Part shown: positions 1 through 7,337 of the stretch, one piece after another
How the letters are laid out: every line of letters begins with the position of its first letter
Numbering within the stretch: the stretch's first letter is position 1
Source of the DNA: Candidatus Aminicenantota bacterium
GTDB taxonomy: Bacteria > Acidobacteriota > Aminicenantia > UBA2199
Length of the DNA stretch: 8,745 nucleotides
Assembly (NCBI GenBank): GCA_030612495.1
Contig: JAUWNT010000093.1
Coordinates: 1-8,745, forward strand
Direction of reading: 5' to 3'
Notes under the pieces: model-generated
The model's database searches: none
Told to the model about the DNA's origin: nothing
Seen by the model: only the letters and a program-made list of their open reading frames with translations
Made by a program: the position numbers and the translations under genes

Positions 1-45
1 CCTGAATTAGTATTAAAGGAATTAAATAGGATATTACATGCTTGA
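1..45 (+). CDS. Possible C-terminal end of an upstream gene (partial)
   Basis: Frame 1 is open from the window edge to a TGA at 43-45 and would encode 14 residues ending in LNRILHA. The other two plus frames hit stops within the first ten bases. The TGA overlaps the nadE start by 8 bases (ATGCTTGA), a common arrangement for translationally coupled genes in an operon. The fragment is too short to assign a family. It is supported only by the open frame and the overlap geometry, so it could also be non-coding leader. Confidence 0.35.
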   Translation, partial: PELVLKELNRILHA

Positions 46-853
46 GATTAATTTTGAACAAACAGAGAAAGTTATAGTAAGTTTCATAAAAGATTCTATA
101 TATAAAAATAATTTTAAAAAAGGAGTCGTTGGAGTTTCAGGTGGGCTTGATTCAGCAGTTACACTTTATTTAGTCCAAAAAGCATTGGAAAGTAAAAATA
201 CTTTTGCGCTTTTAATGCCATATAAGCTTTCCTCAAAGGATAGCACTGAACATGCTAAGCTTATCTGTGAAAAGTTAAAAGTAAAATATAAAATAATTGA
301 AATTTCAGAATCAGTTGATGCATATTTTAATAAGTGTCCAACTGATAGTAAAACTTTAGTAGGTAATAAGTGTGCAAGGGAAAGGATGTCCATTCTTTAC
401 GATTTTTCTTCAAGGGAAAGAGCTTTGGTTGTTGGGACTTCGAATAAAAGTGAATTATTAATTGGATATTCAACACTTTATGGAGATTCTGCAGCTGCTA
501 TGTTACCTATTGGTGATTTATATAAAACAGAGATTTTTGCATTTGCATCATATTTAAAAATTCCAAAATGTATAATTGATAAAAAGCCATCTGCTGATTT
601 ATGGAAGAATCAGACAGATGAGGGAGAGATTGGAATTACATATAAAGAACTTGATGAAATACTGTATAATCTTGTTGATTTGAGAAAGAGGGATATTGAA
701 ATTGAGAAAAAGGGATATTCACAGAAAAACATAAATAAAATAAAAAATATGATTATTAATTCTCAATACAAGCGAACAATGCCTAGTATTGCAAAGTTAC
801 AGAACAGAACAATTGGTATTGATTTCAGATATCCAAGAGACTGGAATAAATAA
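38..853 (+). CDS. nadE: NH3-dependent NAD+ synthetase
   Basis: Cytoplasmic enzyme that adenylates and amidates nicotinate adenine dinucleotide to NAD+, the last step of NAD synthesis. The 271-residue protein is normal for the stand-alone, ammonia-using form and has no glutaminase (nitrilase) domain. The PP-loop SGGLDSA lies at residues 34-40. Family blocks follow: GNKCARERM at 109-117, GTSNKSELLIGY at 133-144, the PIGDLYKTE block at 157-165, and KPSADLWKNQTDE at 183-195. The tail YKRTMP at 244-249 corresponds to the usual HKR segment near the C-terminus, with Tyr in place of His. The ATG is preceded by AGGA at 28-31, 6 bases upstream. It may be coupled to an upstream gene whose stop overlaps this start, and rsmI follows after 13 bases. 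If no glutaminase subunit lies just upstream, the amide nitrogen comes from free ammonia. Confidence 0.95.
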   Translation: MLEINFEQTEKVIVSFIKDSIYKNNFKKGVVGVSGGLDSAVTLYLVQKALESKNTFALLMPYKLSSKDSTEHAKLICEKLKVKYKIIEISESVDAYFNKCPTDSKTLVGNKCARERMSILYDFSSRERALVVGTSNKSELLIGYSTLYGDSAAAMLPIGDLYKTEIFAFASYLKIPKCIIDKKPSADLWKNQTDEGEIGITYKELDEILYNLVDLRKRDIEIEKKGYSQKNINKIKNMIINSQYKRTMPSIAKLQNRTIGIDFRYPRDWNK

Positions 854-866
854 ATTTTGAGTTTGT

Positions 867-1655
867 ATGTCTATTTATATTGTACCTGTTCCCATAGGTA
901 ATCTAAAAGATATAACATTAAGAGCAATTGAAATATTAAAAGAGGTGGATTTTATAATAGCAGAGGATACAAGATACTCATTAAAATTGTTGAATTATTA
1001 TGGAATAAAAAAAAAGATAGTAAGTTACTATAAACCCAGGGAAAATGAGAAGGCAAATAAGATTTTAGATTTGTTAATGAATAAAGATGCAGCTTTAATT
1101 ACAGATTCTGGAACCCCACTTATTTCTGATCCAGGGTTTATTCTTATAAAAAAGGTTATTGAAAATGGTATTAATATTATTTCTTTACCCGGACCAACAG
1201 CGTTTATACCTGCTCTTGTTGCATCTGGAATCAATCCATCTAAATTTATTTTTCTTGGTTTTCCCCCAAGAAAAAAAAGTGAATTGATTAAATATCTTAG
1301 AACTCTGGCTTATTTTGAATATACTTTGGCTTTTTACGAATCTCCAAGAAGAGTTGAGAATTTTCTTAAAACTGCTTTGTCTGTATTTGGAAATAGAAGA
1401 TTTGCTGTTGTTAAAGAAATAAGTAAAAAAAATGAGAAAATAATAAGAGGTAAATTAATTGAATTTGATAAGATAATAGAGCCAGAAACTATTTTAGGTG
1501 AAATAGTTATTATTATTGAGGGTAATTTTGAAAAGAATAAAAAAGAAGAAACTTTAAAAATAGGTTCTATGGATGATATTTTTGAATATTTCAAAGAAAA
1601 ACATAATATATCAAAAAATGATCTGAAAAAAATATTAATGAAAAGGGAAAAATAA
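867..1655 (+). CDS. rsmI: 16S rRNA (cytidine(1402)-2'-O)-methyltransferase RsmI
   Basis: SAM-dependent tetrapyrrole-methylase-fold enzyme that 2'-O-methylates C1402 of 16S rRNA in the decoding centre. Of 262 residues, the N-terminus carries the family hallmark PIGNL at 9-13. AEDTR lies at 32-36, the SAM-pocket block ITDSGTPLISDPG at 78-90, LPGPTA at 107-112, FYESPRR at 156-162, and KEISK at 183-187. The C-terminal region is a little shorter than in E. coli RsmI (286 residues) but keeps the final helical segment with ISKNDLKK at 248-255. The start is set by homology, since family members begin a few residues before PIGNL. Only a weak GAG-like ribosome site (859-861) precedes it, which suits coupling to nadE 13 bases upstream. 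No convincing terminator follows; the next operon has its own promoter just past the stop codon. Confidence 0.95.
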   Translation: MSIYIVPVPIGNLKDITLRAIEILKEVDFIIAEDTRYSLKLLNYYGIKKKIVSYYKPRENEKANKILDLLMNKDAALITDSGTPLISDPGFILIKKVIENGINIISLPGPTAFIPALVASGINPSKFIFLGFPPRKKSELIKYLRTLAYFEYTLAFYESPRRVENFLKTALSVFGNRRFAVVKEISKKNEKIIRGKLIEFDKIIEPETILGEIVIIIEGNFEKNKKEETLKIGSMDDIFEYFKEKHNISKNDLKKILMKREK

Positions 1656-1668
1656 AGTATAGTAATAC

Positions 1669-1696
1669 TTGACAGCAACTCTATATCTGTTAAAAT
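1669..1696 (+). promoter_or_regulatory. Sigma70-type promoter with extended -10 for the ABC operon
   Basis: A perfect -35 TTGACA at 1669-1674 is followed by a 16-base spacer and TAAAAT at 1691-1696. A TG at 1688-1689 sits one base before the -10, giving the extended -10 form. The expected transcription start is near 1703, leaving a leader of about 75 bases before the ATG at 1777. The leader holds only a weak 6-bp A/T stem (1743-1748 with 1753-1758) and no riboswitch that I recognise. The promoter begins 14 bases after the rsmI stop. Confidence 0.8.
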
Positions 1697-1776
1697 TTAG
1701 AATAATTTAGGTTAAATATGTATGATTGAAAAGAGACACATAAAAATATCAATATTTTATAAAAAAGGAGAACTCT

Positions 1777-2493
1777 ATGATTAAAGTGGAAAATTTAACA
1801 AAGTATTATGGAGATCTTTGCGCTCTGGATAATGTTAATTTTGAAGTAAAAAAGGGGGAAATCCTTGGTCTACTTGGCCCTAATGGTGCTGGTAAAACGA
1901 CTACATACAGAATCTTAACAGGATATTTAAGCCCCACTTCAGGAAATATCCACGTTAAAGATTACGATATTTATGAAAATCAGGTTGAGATTAAGAGACT
2001 TATAGGTTATTTACCTGAATCTGCCCCTATTTATCCTGACATGCTTGTTTTTGACTATTTGAATTATGTTGCTGATATAAAAGGTGTTGAAAAGAAAAAA
2101 AGGATTTCTCATCTTCAAGAGTTAGCAGAACTTTGTAGTTTAAATGAAGTAATGCATATGACAATAGCAGAGCTTTCAAAAGGCTACCGTCAAAGAGTTG
2201 GTATAGCCCATGCCCTAATGGGAGACCCTGAAATCTTAGTTTTAGATGAACCAACTTCAGGTCTGGATCCAAACCAGATTGCTGAAACAAGAGAGATTAT
2301 CAAACGTATTGGAAAGAAAAAAACAATAGTATTTTCAACTCATATTTTAAGTGAAGCTGAAGCAACATGTGACCGTATAATTATTTTAAATGATGGTAAA
2401 ATTGTTGCGGATAGCAGACTATCAGATCTTCGGGACTCTCTTAATATCGAATCTTTTGAAGATATATTCAGAAAATTAACAAAGGGGAATTAA
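1777..2493 (+). CDS. ABC transporter ATP-binding protein, GldA/CcmA-like
   Basis: ATPase subunit that powers an ABC-2 type membrane complex from the cytoplasmic side. The 238 residues form a single nucleotide-binding domain. Walker A GPNGAGKTT is at 34-42, the signature LSKGYRQRVG at 133-142, Walker B ILVLDEPTSGLDP at 153-165, and the H-loop histidine in STHIL at 189. The Q-loop position reads GYLPE (78-82... E81), Glu instead of Gln. Together with the SKGYRQR signature this matches the GldA-type branch as I know it. The start is well supported by AAGGAG at 1765-1770, six bases before the ATG. It is first in a four-gene operon, and the permease start lies 2 bases after its stop. Assignment to ABC ATPases is certain. 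The GldA-like label rests on the motifs and the following genes and does not imply gliding motility. Confidence 0.93.
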   Translation: MIKVENLTKYYGDLCALDNVNFEVKKGEILGLLGPNGAGKTTTYRILTGYLSPTSGNIHVKDYDIYENQVEIKRLIGYLPESAPIYPDMLVFDYLNYVADIKGVEKKKRISHLQELAELCSLNEVMHMTIAELSKGYRQRVGIAHALMGDPEILVLDEPTSGLDPNQIAETREIIKRIGKKKTIVFSTHILSEAEATCDRIIILNDGKIVADSRLSDLRDSLNIESFEDIFRKLTKGN

Positions 2494-2495
2494 AA

Positions 2496-3203
2496 GTGAA
2501 AAATATTAACAATATTTTTAAAAAAGAATTTAAATCTTATTTTATCTCTCCAATTGCATATATTGTTATTTCAATATTCCTTATAGTAGTTGGATGGCTA
2601 TTTTTTTCAACCTTTTTTCTGAATCGTCAGGCTAATTTAAGCAGCTTCTTTTCTATTCTTCCAGTAGCATTGGCTTTTATTATCCCAGCAGTAACTATGC
2701 GTCTCTTTTCTGAAGAGATAAATATTGGTTCCTATGAAATCCTGTTGACAATGCCAGTAACATTTAGAGATATAATAGTTGGAAAATTTTTAGCTGCATG
2801 GGCTTTTGTGGGTATAATGTTAGCTCCTACAGTTATATATGCTGTTACTGTTTCTTTTGTTGGGAAACTCGATTGGGGTCCTGTAATTGGTGGATATATA
2901 GGAGCATTGCTTCTTGGTGCAAGTTATTGCGCAATTGGGATATTAGCCTCTTCTACAACTAGAAACCAGGTTATTGCATTTATAATTGCAATGTCAATTT
3001 GTGTTTTTTTCACACTATTAATTGATTTCCTTATTTTTTTCCTTCCTAATGCTTTTGTAGGGTTATTCCAGTACATGAGTGCTAGTTCCCACTTCCAGAA
3101 TATTGCTAAGGGTGTTATTGATAGTAGAGATGTTCTATATTTTCTCTCTGTTTCATTTATCTCTCTTTATGGAACGAACTTGATAATGCAGGAAAAAAAA
3201 TAA
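2496..3203 (+). CDS. ABC-2 type permease, GldF-like
   Basis: Membrane subunit expected to pair with the ATPase encoded 2 bases upstream. The 235-residue protein has about six hydrophobic segments, near 19-41, 52-70, 97-120, 128-153, 159-182 and 213-230. The ABC-2 hallmark block MRLFSEE at 68-74, followed by the GSYEILLTMPV stretch ending near 88, forms the conserved loop after TM2. SSHFQNIAKGVIDSRDV at 197-213 resembles the GldF-type extracytoplasmic loop. The start is GTG, supported by AAGGGG at 2482-2487 with an 8-base spacing, and it sits almost directly on the stop of the preceding gene, so translation is likely coupled. The substrate is unknown. Related proteins occur in gliding operons of Bacteroidota and in many non-gliding bacteria, so the name is a family label only. 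Confidence 0.9.
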   Translation: MKNINNIFKKEFKSYFISPIAYIVISIFLIVVGWLFFSTFFLNRQANLSSFFSILPVALAFIIPAVTMRLFSEEINIGSYEILLTMPVTFRDIIVGKFLAAWAFVGIMLAPTVIYAVTVSFVGKLDWGPVIGGYIGALLLGASYCAIGILASSTTRNQVIAFIIAMSICVFFTLLIDFLIFFLPNAFVGLFQYMSASSHFQNIAKGVIDSRDVLYFLSVSFISLYGTNLIMQEKK

Positions 3204-3213
3204 GGAGTAAAAA

Positions 3214-5421
3214 ATGGGTAAGAAAAATTTCAAAAATAAATATTATAAATTTGCTTTGTATTTAATTATATTAGTGTTAATAAACCTTGTTGGAGTAAAC
3301 CTTTTCTTTAGAGTAGATTTGACTTCAAATAAGCTTTATTCTTTATCAAAAGCCAGCAAAAATGTTGTTTCAACATTAAAAGAGCCACTTACAATTAATA
3401 TTTTTTTCTCAAAGAACCTTCCCTCTCCATATAATAATATTGAACGTTATCTTCATGATCTGTTGGAAGAATATGAGATTTATGCGAATAATTATCTGAG
3501 TTATCGCTTTTATAATGTAAGTGCAAAAGAGGGAGATATTAGTGAGAAAGCAGAAACAAATAGAAAAATGGCTCAAAATTATGGTATTTACCCGGTTAAT
3601 GTCCAAAAAATTGAACAGGATGAAGCAAAGGTCCAGAGAGCTTATATGGGAATTGTATTTATACATGGAGATATTATTGAAAAGATTCCTGCTGTTACAT
3701 CAACAGAGGGACTTGAATATAAAATAACAACTACAATAAGAAGGATGAATAATAAGATTTCCGCTTTGTTAAACCTTCCTGAAAAAATAAGGATAAAGCT
3801 GATTCAGTCTTCATCGATTAATCAAATAGCAAATATGGTAAAACTTGAGGGTTTAAATGAGCTAAAGTATAATATTAAGAAGCTTGTGGATAAACTTAAT
3901 GAGAAGAACTACAATCAACTGGAATTTGTTTATATTGATCCTTCAAAAGATAAGAACATTGATACTGAGATGGAAAAATATGAAAGATTCAGTTTACAGT
4001 GGAATGAATTTAAAACATCAGATGGAATAGGTGTTCCTGCAGGGAAAGGTATACTTGCAATTGGTATGGAGTATGGAGATAAGTCCTTTGAAAAACAGTT
4101 ACTTGATAAAAACATAGCTCTAACAAGCAGAGGATTGGAAGAAAAATATAAGATTACGGATATAAAAAAGATTGAAATTTTTATCAATGAAAATGTTGAC
4201 AATCTTATTAATATTAATGAAGACATTGGTTATCTCTCTTCAAATGGTACTCTTTCTATATCTCCGAAACTGCCGCCTCAATACAGGATGCTACAACCAA
4301 ATCAGGATTCTTTAACAAAATTTAACTCCCTTTTAAGTAAGAATTACAGTGTTAAACAGATAGATTTAAAAAATGAAGATATTACTGATAGTATTGATAC
4401 TTTAATCATTGCAGGTGCAAAAGAGAATTTCTCTGATTGGGAGTTGTTTCAAATAGATCAGTTTTTAATGAAAGGAAAATCTTTAGCGATTTTCATGGAT
4501 TCTTTTCGAGAGATACAGCAAAAACAAAAGCAGATGTATGGACTTAATCAGCCGGTTTATCTTCCTATAAATACAGGTCTGGAAAGACTTTTAGACCATT
4601 ATGGTATAAAGGTTAAAAAATCTTATTTAATGGATGAAACTTGTTATGTAAATAGAGATAGAAATAGTGGTGAAATGCCCATTTATTTTGCTCCGATTAT
4701 AAAAAACAGGAATATAAATCACAATCTTTCTTTTATGGAAAATATTAAAGAATTAGTTATTCTGAAAGCATCACCCCTGGAAGTAAATAAAGATAAAATA
4801 AAAGAAAATGGGTTGAAGAGTTATAAATTAATATCATCTTCGAATAAATCCTGGGAGATGTCAGGACGAATTAATCTTATTCCAATGTTCATTAAACCTC
4901 CAGCCTCAGATAAGGATAAAAAAAGTAGAGCTCTAGCATATCTTTTGGAAGGTAGGTTCCCGAGTTATTTCACAGGAAGACCTATACCTGAAAAACCAAA
5001 AAAGGAAGATGATAAGAAAAAGGAAGAAGCAAAGGAGAAAGAGAAATCCAGGCCTGAATATAAGAAATCCAAACTAAGAGAAGAGAGGGGGGTTTTACTT
5101 AAAGGAAGGCCAGGTAAAATATTTTTAATTGGATCAACTGAAATATTGAAAGATAATTTTCTTGATGAAGAGGGTAATTCCCCAAATGCACAGTTCCTTT
5201 TAAATAGTGTTGATTATTTAAATAATCAACAAGATATTGCTGTTATGAGGAGCAAAAATCAGAAGTTTAATCCCATAAAAGATACAAAACCAGGGACACG
5301 CATTTTTGCAAAAATTGTTAATATAGGTGGATTGCCTTTGCTTTGTATTCTGTTTGGTGTTTTTGTATGGTTTAGGCGAAAAGCTAAAAGGAAAAGAATC
5401 CAAGCTATGTTTAGAAAATAA
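3214..5421 (+). CDS. GldG-family membrane-anchored ABC accessory protein
   Basis: Large extracytoplasmic component of the Gld-type ABC complex; its molecular role is not established. The 735 residues have one hydrophobic segment at about 13-32 and a second at about 703-720. Most of the protein is therefore predicted to lie outside the cytoplasmic membrane, held at both ends. A family block just after the first TM contains DLTSNKLYSLS (35-45) and then KEPLTINIFFS (56-66). A strongly charged stretch at about 590-628 is rich in Lys and Glu and is probably a flexible linker. The C-terminus after the last TM is basic (RRKAKRKR), consistent with a cytoplasmic tail. The start is well supported by AGGAG at 3203-3207, which overlaps the permease stop codon. 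It lies 10 bases after the permease and 17 bases before the DUF4340 gene. Confidence 0.88.
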   Translation: MGKKNFKNKYYKFALYLIILVLINLVGVNLFFRVDLTSNKLYSLSKASKNVVSTLKEPLTINIFFSKNLPSPYNNIERYLHDLLEEYEIYANNYLSYRFYNVSAKEGDISEKAETNRKMAQNYGIYPVNVQKIEQDEAKVQRAYMGIVFIHGDIIEKIPAVTSTEGLEYKITTTIRRMNNKISALLNLPEKIRIKLIQSSSINQIANMVKLEGLNELKYNIKKLVDKLNEKNYNQLEFVYIDPSKDKNIDTEMEKYERFSLQWNEFKTSDGIGVPAGKGILAIGMEYGDKSFEKQLLDKNIALTSRGLEEKYKITDIKKIEIFINENVDNLININEDIGYLSSNGTLSISPKLPPQYRMLQPNQDSLTKFNSLLSKNYSVKQIDLKNEDITDSIDTLIIAGAKENFSDWELFQIDQFLMKGKSLAIFMDSFREIQQKQKQMYGLNQPVYLPINTGLERLLDHYGIKVKKSYLMDETCYVNRDRNSGEMPIYFAPIIKNRNINHNLSFMENIKELVILKASPLEVNKDKIKENGLKSYKLISSSNKSWEMSGRINLIPMFIKPPASDKDKKSRALAYLLEGRFPSYFTGRPIPEKPKKEDDKKKEEAKEKEKSRPEYKKSKLREERGVLLKGRPGKIFLIGSTEILKDNFLDEEGNSPNAQFLLNSVDYLNNQQDIAVMRSKNQKFNPIKDTKPGTRIFAKIVNIGGLPLLCILFGVFVWFRRKAKRKRIQAMFRK

Positions 5422-5438
5422 AATATGGGAGAATAATA

Positions 5439-6380
5439 ATGAAGAATAAGAGAATAAAAACTGAATTTATTGTTTTAATAGGTGTGATTATTATTTTATT
5501 TGCTTTATTGATTTTTCGAAGCTCAAACAGTGTACATTATAAACTTCCTGAAATAAAGCCAATTAATAAACAGGATATTTCTAAAATTGAAATAAAAAAA
5601 TCCGATCAATCCCTGATTTTGATTAAAATAAATAGTAAATGGATAATAGATCCTCAAGCATATGCGTGTGATAATAATAAGATAAATGATATGATTGATA
5701 ATATTGTTAATTTAACTCTAACAGCATTAGTATCTGAGTCAAAGGACTATAAAAGATATGGGTTGGATAATGAACAAAAGATTATTGTAAAAGCATTTAA
5801 TATAAAAAATCAACTTTTAATAGAGTTTGAAATTGGAAAACAAGCATCAACTTTTCGTCATACATTTGTTAAAATTCCCAATAATATTAAAGTATATCAA
5901 GCAAGTAATTCATTTAGAGATAATTTTGACCAGAAGATTGATGCTTTAAGAGATAAGATTGTTATGAAATTTGATAAAAATGAGATTACAGAGATAGAGA
6001 TTGAAGAAGATAAGAAAAAGCTTCATTTTACAAAAAAGATAAAGCCTGTTGAAATCAATACCGGGAAAAAGGAGGAGTGGCTTACAATAGATAAAAAGAA
6101 GGCTAATTCAGAAGAGATTGAGTCTGTTTTTAATGAATTAACAAAACTTGATTGTTCGAAATATATTGAGGATAAAACCAAACAAGATTTTTCAAACCCG
6201 ATTTATACTATAACTCTTAAGGGAAATAAGCTCTATTCTATCTCTATCTTCGAAAAAACAGAAGGGAATAATAATGAATATCCTGCGATAACATCTGAGA
6301 GTGCATACCCTTTTTTACTTTCTTCTTACAAAGCTGATAATATCATGAAAAAACCAGAAAAATTAATAAAGGAAAAATAG
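5439..6380 (+). CDS. DUF4340-type membrane-anchored protein
   Basis: Last gene of the ABC operon, of unknown biochemical function. The 313 residues begin with a signal-anchor-like TM at about 8-26 and continue as a long soluble, presumably extracytoplasmic region. That region carries two similar units. The first spans about 47-110 (SKIEIKK, then KWIIDP, then a helix, then KDYKRYGLD). The second spans about 183-246 (TEIEIEE, then EWLTIDK, then a helix, then CSKYIEDK). This alternating pattern is typical of DUF4340 proteins, and such proteins commonly follow GldG-like genes. A GGAGA site at 5428-5432 supports the ATG. The gene ends 11 bases from the convergent acyltransferase gene. Family assignment is from pattern and context. 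Confidence 0.8.
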   Translation: MKNKRIKTEFIVLIGVIIILFALLIFRSSNSVHYKLPEIKPINKQDISKIEIKKSDQSLILIKINSKWIIDPQAYACDNNKINDMIDNIVNLTLTALVSESKDYKRYGLDNEQKIIVKAFNIKNQLLIEFEIGKQASTFRHTFVKIPNNIKVYQASNSFRDNFDQKIDALRDKIVMKFDKNEITEIEIEEDKKKLHFTKKIKPVEINTGKKEEWLTIDKKKANSEEIESVFNELTKLDCSKYIEDKTKQDFSNPIYTITLKGNKLYSISIFEKTEGNNNEYPAITSESAYPFLLSSYKADNIMKKPEKLIKEK

Positions 6381-6403
6381 GATACTTTTAACTATTTGTT
6401 TTT
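6375..6403. terminator. Weak candidate bidirectional terminator between convergent genes
   Basis: AAATAG at 6375-6380 and CTATTT at 6392-6397 are exact inverted repeats with an 11-base loop, followed on the plus strand by GTTTTT (6398-6403). The arms include the stop codons of both convergent genes, each a TAG after A-rich codons, so the symmetry could be accidental. With one G-C pair in six the stem is weak. Confidence 0.22.
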
Positions 6404-7180
6404 CCATTTGTTAAGATTAAATCGAATGAATTCAATGATCTTTTTGTGTTCATCTTTTCCATTACTTTGAATATTCATTGGTTTCCCAAATTCAAAGTAT
6501 ATGGCTTTTTTTGAGTCAAGCTTACCAAAACCTCTTATCAATTTACCATTTCCCCAGAAATCCGTTTTTAAAGCTATCGGGAGAATTTTAACTCCTGAAT
6601 TTTTAGCCAATTTTATGCCAAGAGTATTAAATCTTTCAGGGATAAATTCAATCTGACGGGTACTTTGAGGAAAAACAATGATAGAACGTCTCTGTGAAAG
6701 AATTTCCTTTCCCCTTTTTAGAACAGTTATTAAATCTTCTCTCGGGTTCTTTCTTCCAACAAGGATTGGATCTCTTGATCTCATAATAGGTCCGAATATC
6801 GGACCTTTTACAAGTTTTTTTTTAACAATAAAGGTTACAGGGTGTATAAGAGTAATTAAACAGGGTAGAATAACTGTTTCAAGTGTACTCATATGATTAC
6901 TAATAAATACAATTGGTCCATCAGATTTTTTGAGATTATCAAGCCCTCTTATATGAAAACGACCTCCACATCTTTCAATTGCCTTTAATATATCAAAGGA
7001 GGTCTCTGCCCATTTTTTGTTATCATAAATTCCCTTTTTTATATAAGATCGACTTTTAAAGACAATTTTTGCAAAATTAAAGTAAAACCAAAATCTTGAT
7101 TTAAAAAAGATTTTATAACCTAATGAGCAGCGAATATCTTCAGGTGTATCATACTTTATATCATTAAAAAAGAGATCCAT
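6392..7180 (-). CDS. PlsC-family lysophospholipid acyltransferase (HX4E variant)
   Basis: Probable glycerolipid acyltransferase that transfers an acyl chain to lysophosphatidate or a related lyso-lipid at the membrane. The 262 residues show the four blocks of the family. Block I is NHMSTLE at 95-101, with catalytic-type H96 and E101 where the textbook motif has HX4D. Block II is GPIFGPIMRSRDPILVGRKN at about 126-144. Block III is FPQSTR at 170-175 (usual form FPEGTR), and block IV is LPIALKT at 200-206. KTDFWGNGK at 205-213 is also typical of this branch as I know it. The open frame extends upstream to a TTG at 7252. I chose ATG 7180 because it has AAGGAA at 7185-7190 and a near-consensus promoter just upstream (7203-7231), which would put the TTG outside the transcript. 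The acyl acceptor is not predictable. Confidence 0.85.
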   Translation of the reverse strand: MDLFFNDIKYDTPEDIRCSLGYKIFFKSRFWFYFNFAKIVFKSRSYIKKGIYDNKKWAETSFDILKAIERCGGRFHIRGLDNLKKSDGPIVFISNHMSTLETVILPCLITLIHPVTFIVKKKLVKGPIFGPIMRSRDPILVGRKNPREDLITVLKRGKEILSQRRSIIVFPQSTRQIEFIPERFNTLGIKLAKNSGVKILPIALKTDFWGNGKLIRGFGKLDSKKAIYFEFGKPMNIQSNGKDEHKKIIEFIRFNLNKWKNK

Positions 7181-7202
7181 ATAATTCCTTATATTAAAGT
7201 TA

Positions 7203-7231
7203 ATTATAATTTTATTTAATATCAAAGTCAA
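7203..7231 (-). promoter_or_regulatory. Sigma70-type promoter of the acyltransferase gene
   Basis: On the minus strand, TTGACT (7226-7231) and a perfect TATAAT (7203-7208) are separated by exactly 17 bases. Transcription would start near 7196, giving a leader of about 16 bases that contains the AAGGAA ribosome site. This is also the main evidence for choosing the ATG at 7180 over the upstream TTG. Confidence 0.8.
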
Positions 7232-7239
7232 AGGGAACA

Positions 7240-7285
7240 AGTAAAAAGGCAAAAGTAAAAAGTGATGAAAGAATAGTAAAAAGTG
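7240..7285. repeat. Short direct repeats AGTAAAAAG upstream of the acyltransferase promoter
   Basis: AGTAAAAAG occurs at 7240-7248, 7254-7262 and 7275-7283. The last two copies extend to AGTAAAAAGTG (7254-7264 and 7275-7285) and are 21 bases apart, two helical turns. The cluster lies directly upstream of the acyltransferase -35 box. It could be a regulator site or phased A-tracts acting as an UP-like element, or chance in A-rich DNA. The rightmost copy overlaps the candidate terminator of the toxin operon. Confidence 0.45.
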
Positions 7286-7310
7286 TCAACTTTTAATCAG
7301 GACTTGACAC
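7278..7310 (-). terminator. Candidate rho-independent terminator of the toxin-antitoxin operon
   Basis: On the minus strand, GTGTCAA (7304-7310) and TTGACAC (7283-7289) are perfect 7-bp inverted repeats, followed at once by TTTTT (7278-7282). The stem begins 28 bases after the toxin stop. The 14-base loop and short T-run make it a modest terminator. The same palindrome could instead bind a protein. Confidence 0.45.
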
Positions 7311-7337
7311 GATTTGGGTTTTGATTGTTGAATTGTT

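Noticed and set aside
1334..1678. Minus-strand open frame of 114 codons opposite rsmI
   Set aside because: It is a shadow of A/T-rich coding sequence (Ser/Phe/Ile-rich), and the rsmI motifs on the other strand are unambiguous.
1743..1758. Small hairpin in the leader of the ABC operon
   Set aside because: Only six A/T pairs with a TCAA loop; too weak to call a riboswitch, attenuator or terminator.
3521..3727. Open frame of 68 codons in the +2 frame inside the GldG-like gene
   Set aside because: It lies wholly within a convincing family member and has no ribosome site or recognisable motif.
6392..7252. Longer acyltransferase starting at TTG 7252 (24 extra residues)
   Set aside because: The extra segment overlaps the -35/-10 promoter at 7203-7231 and has no ribosome site, while ATG 7180 has AAGGAA at the right distance.
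7309..7326. Similarity (15 of 18) to 8619-8636, suggesting repeats flanking the toxin-antitoxin cassette
   Set aside because: The second copy is inside PDZ coding sequence, and the match does not continue beyond about 18 bases. Chance is the simpler reading.
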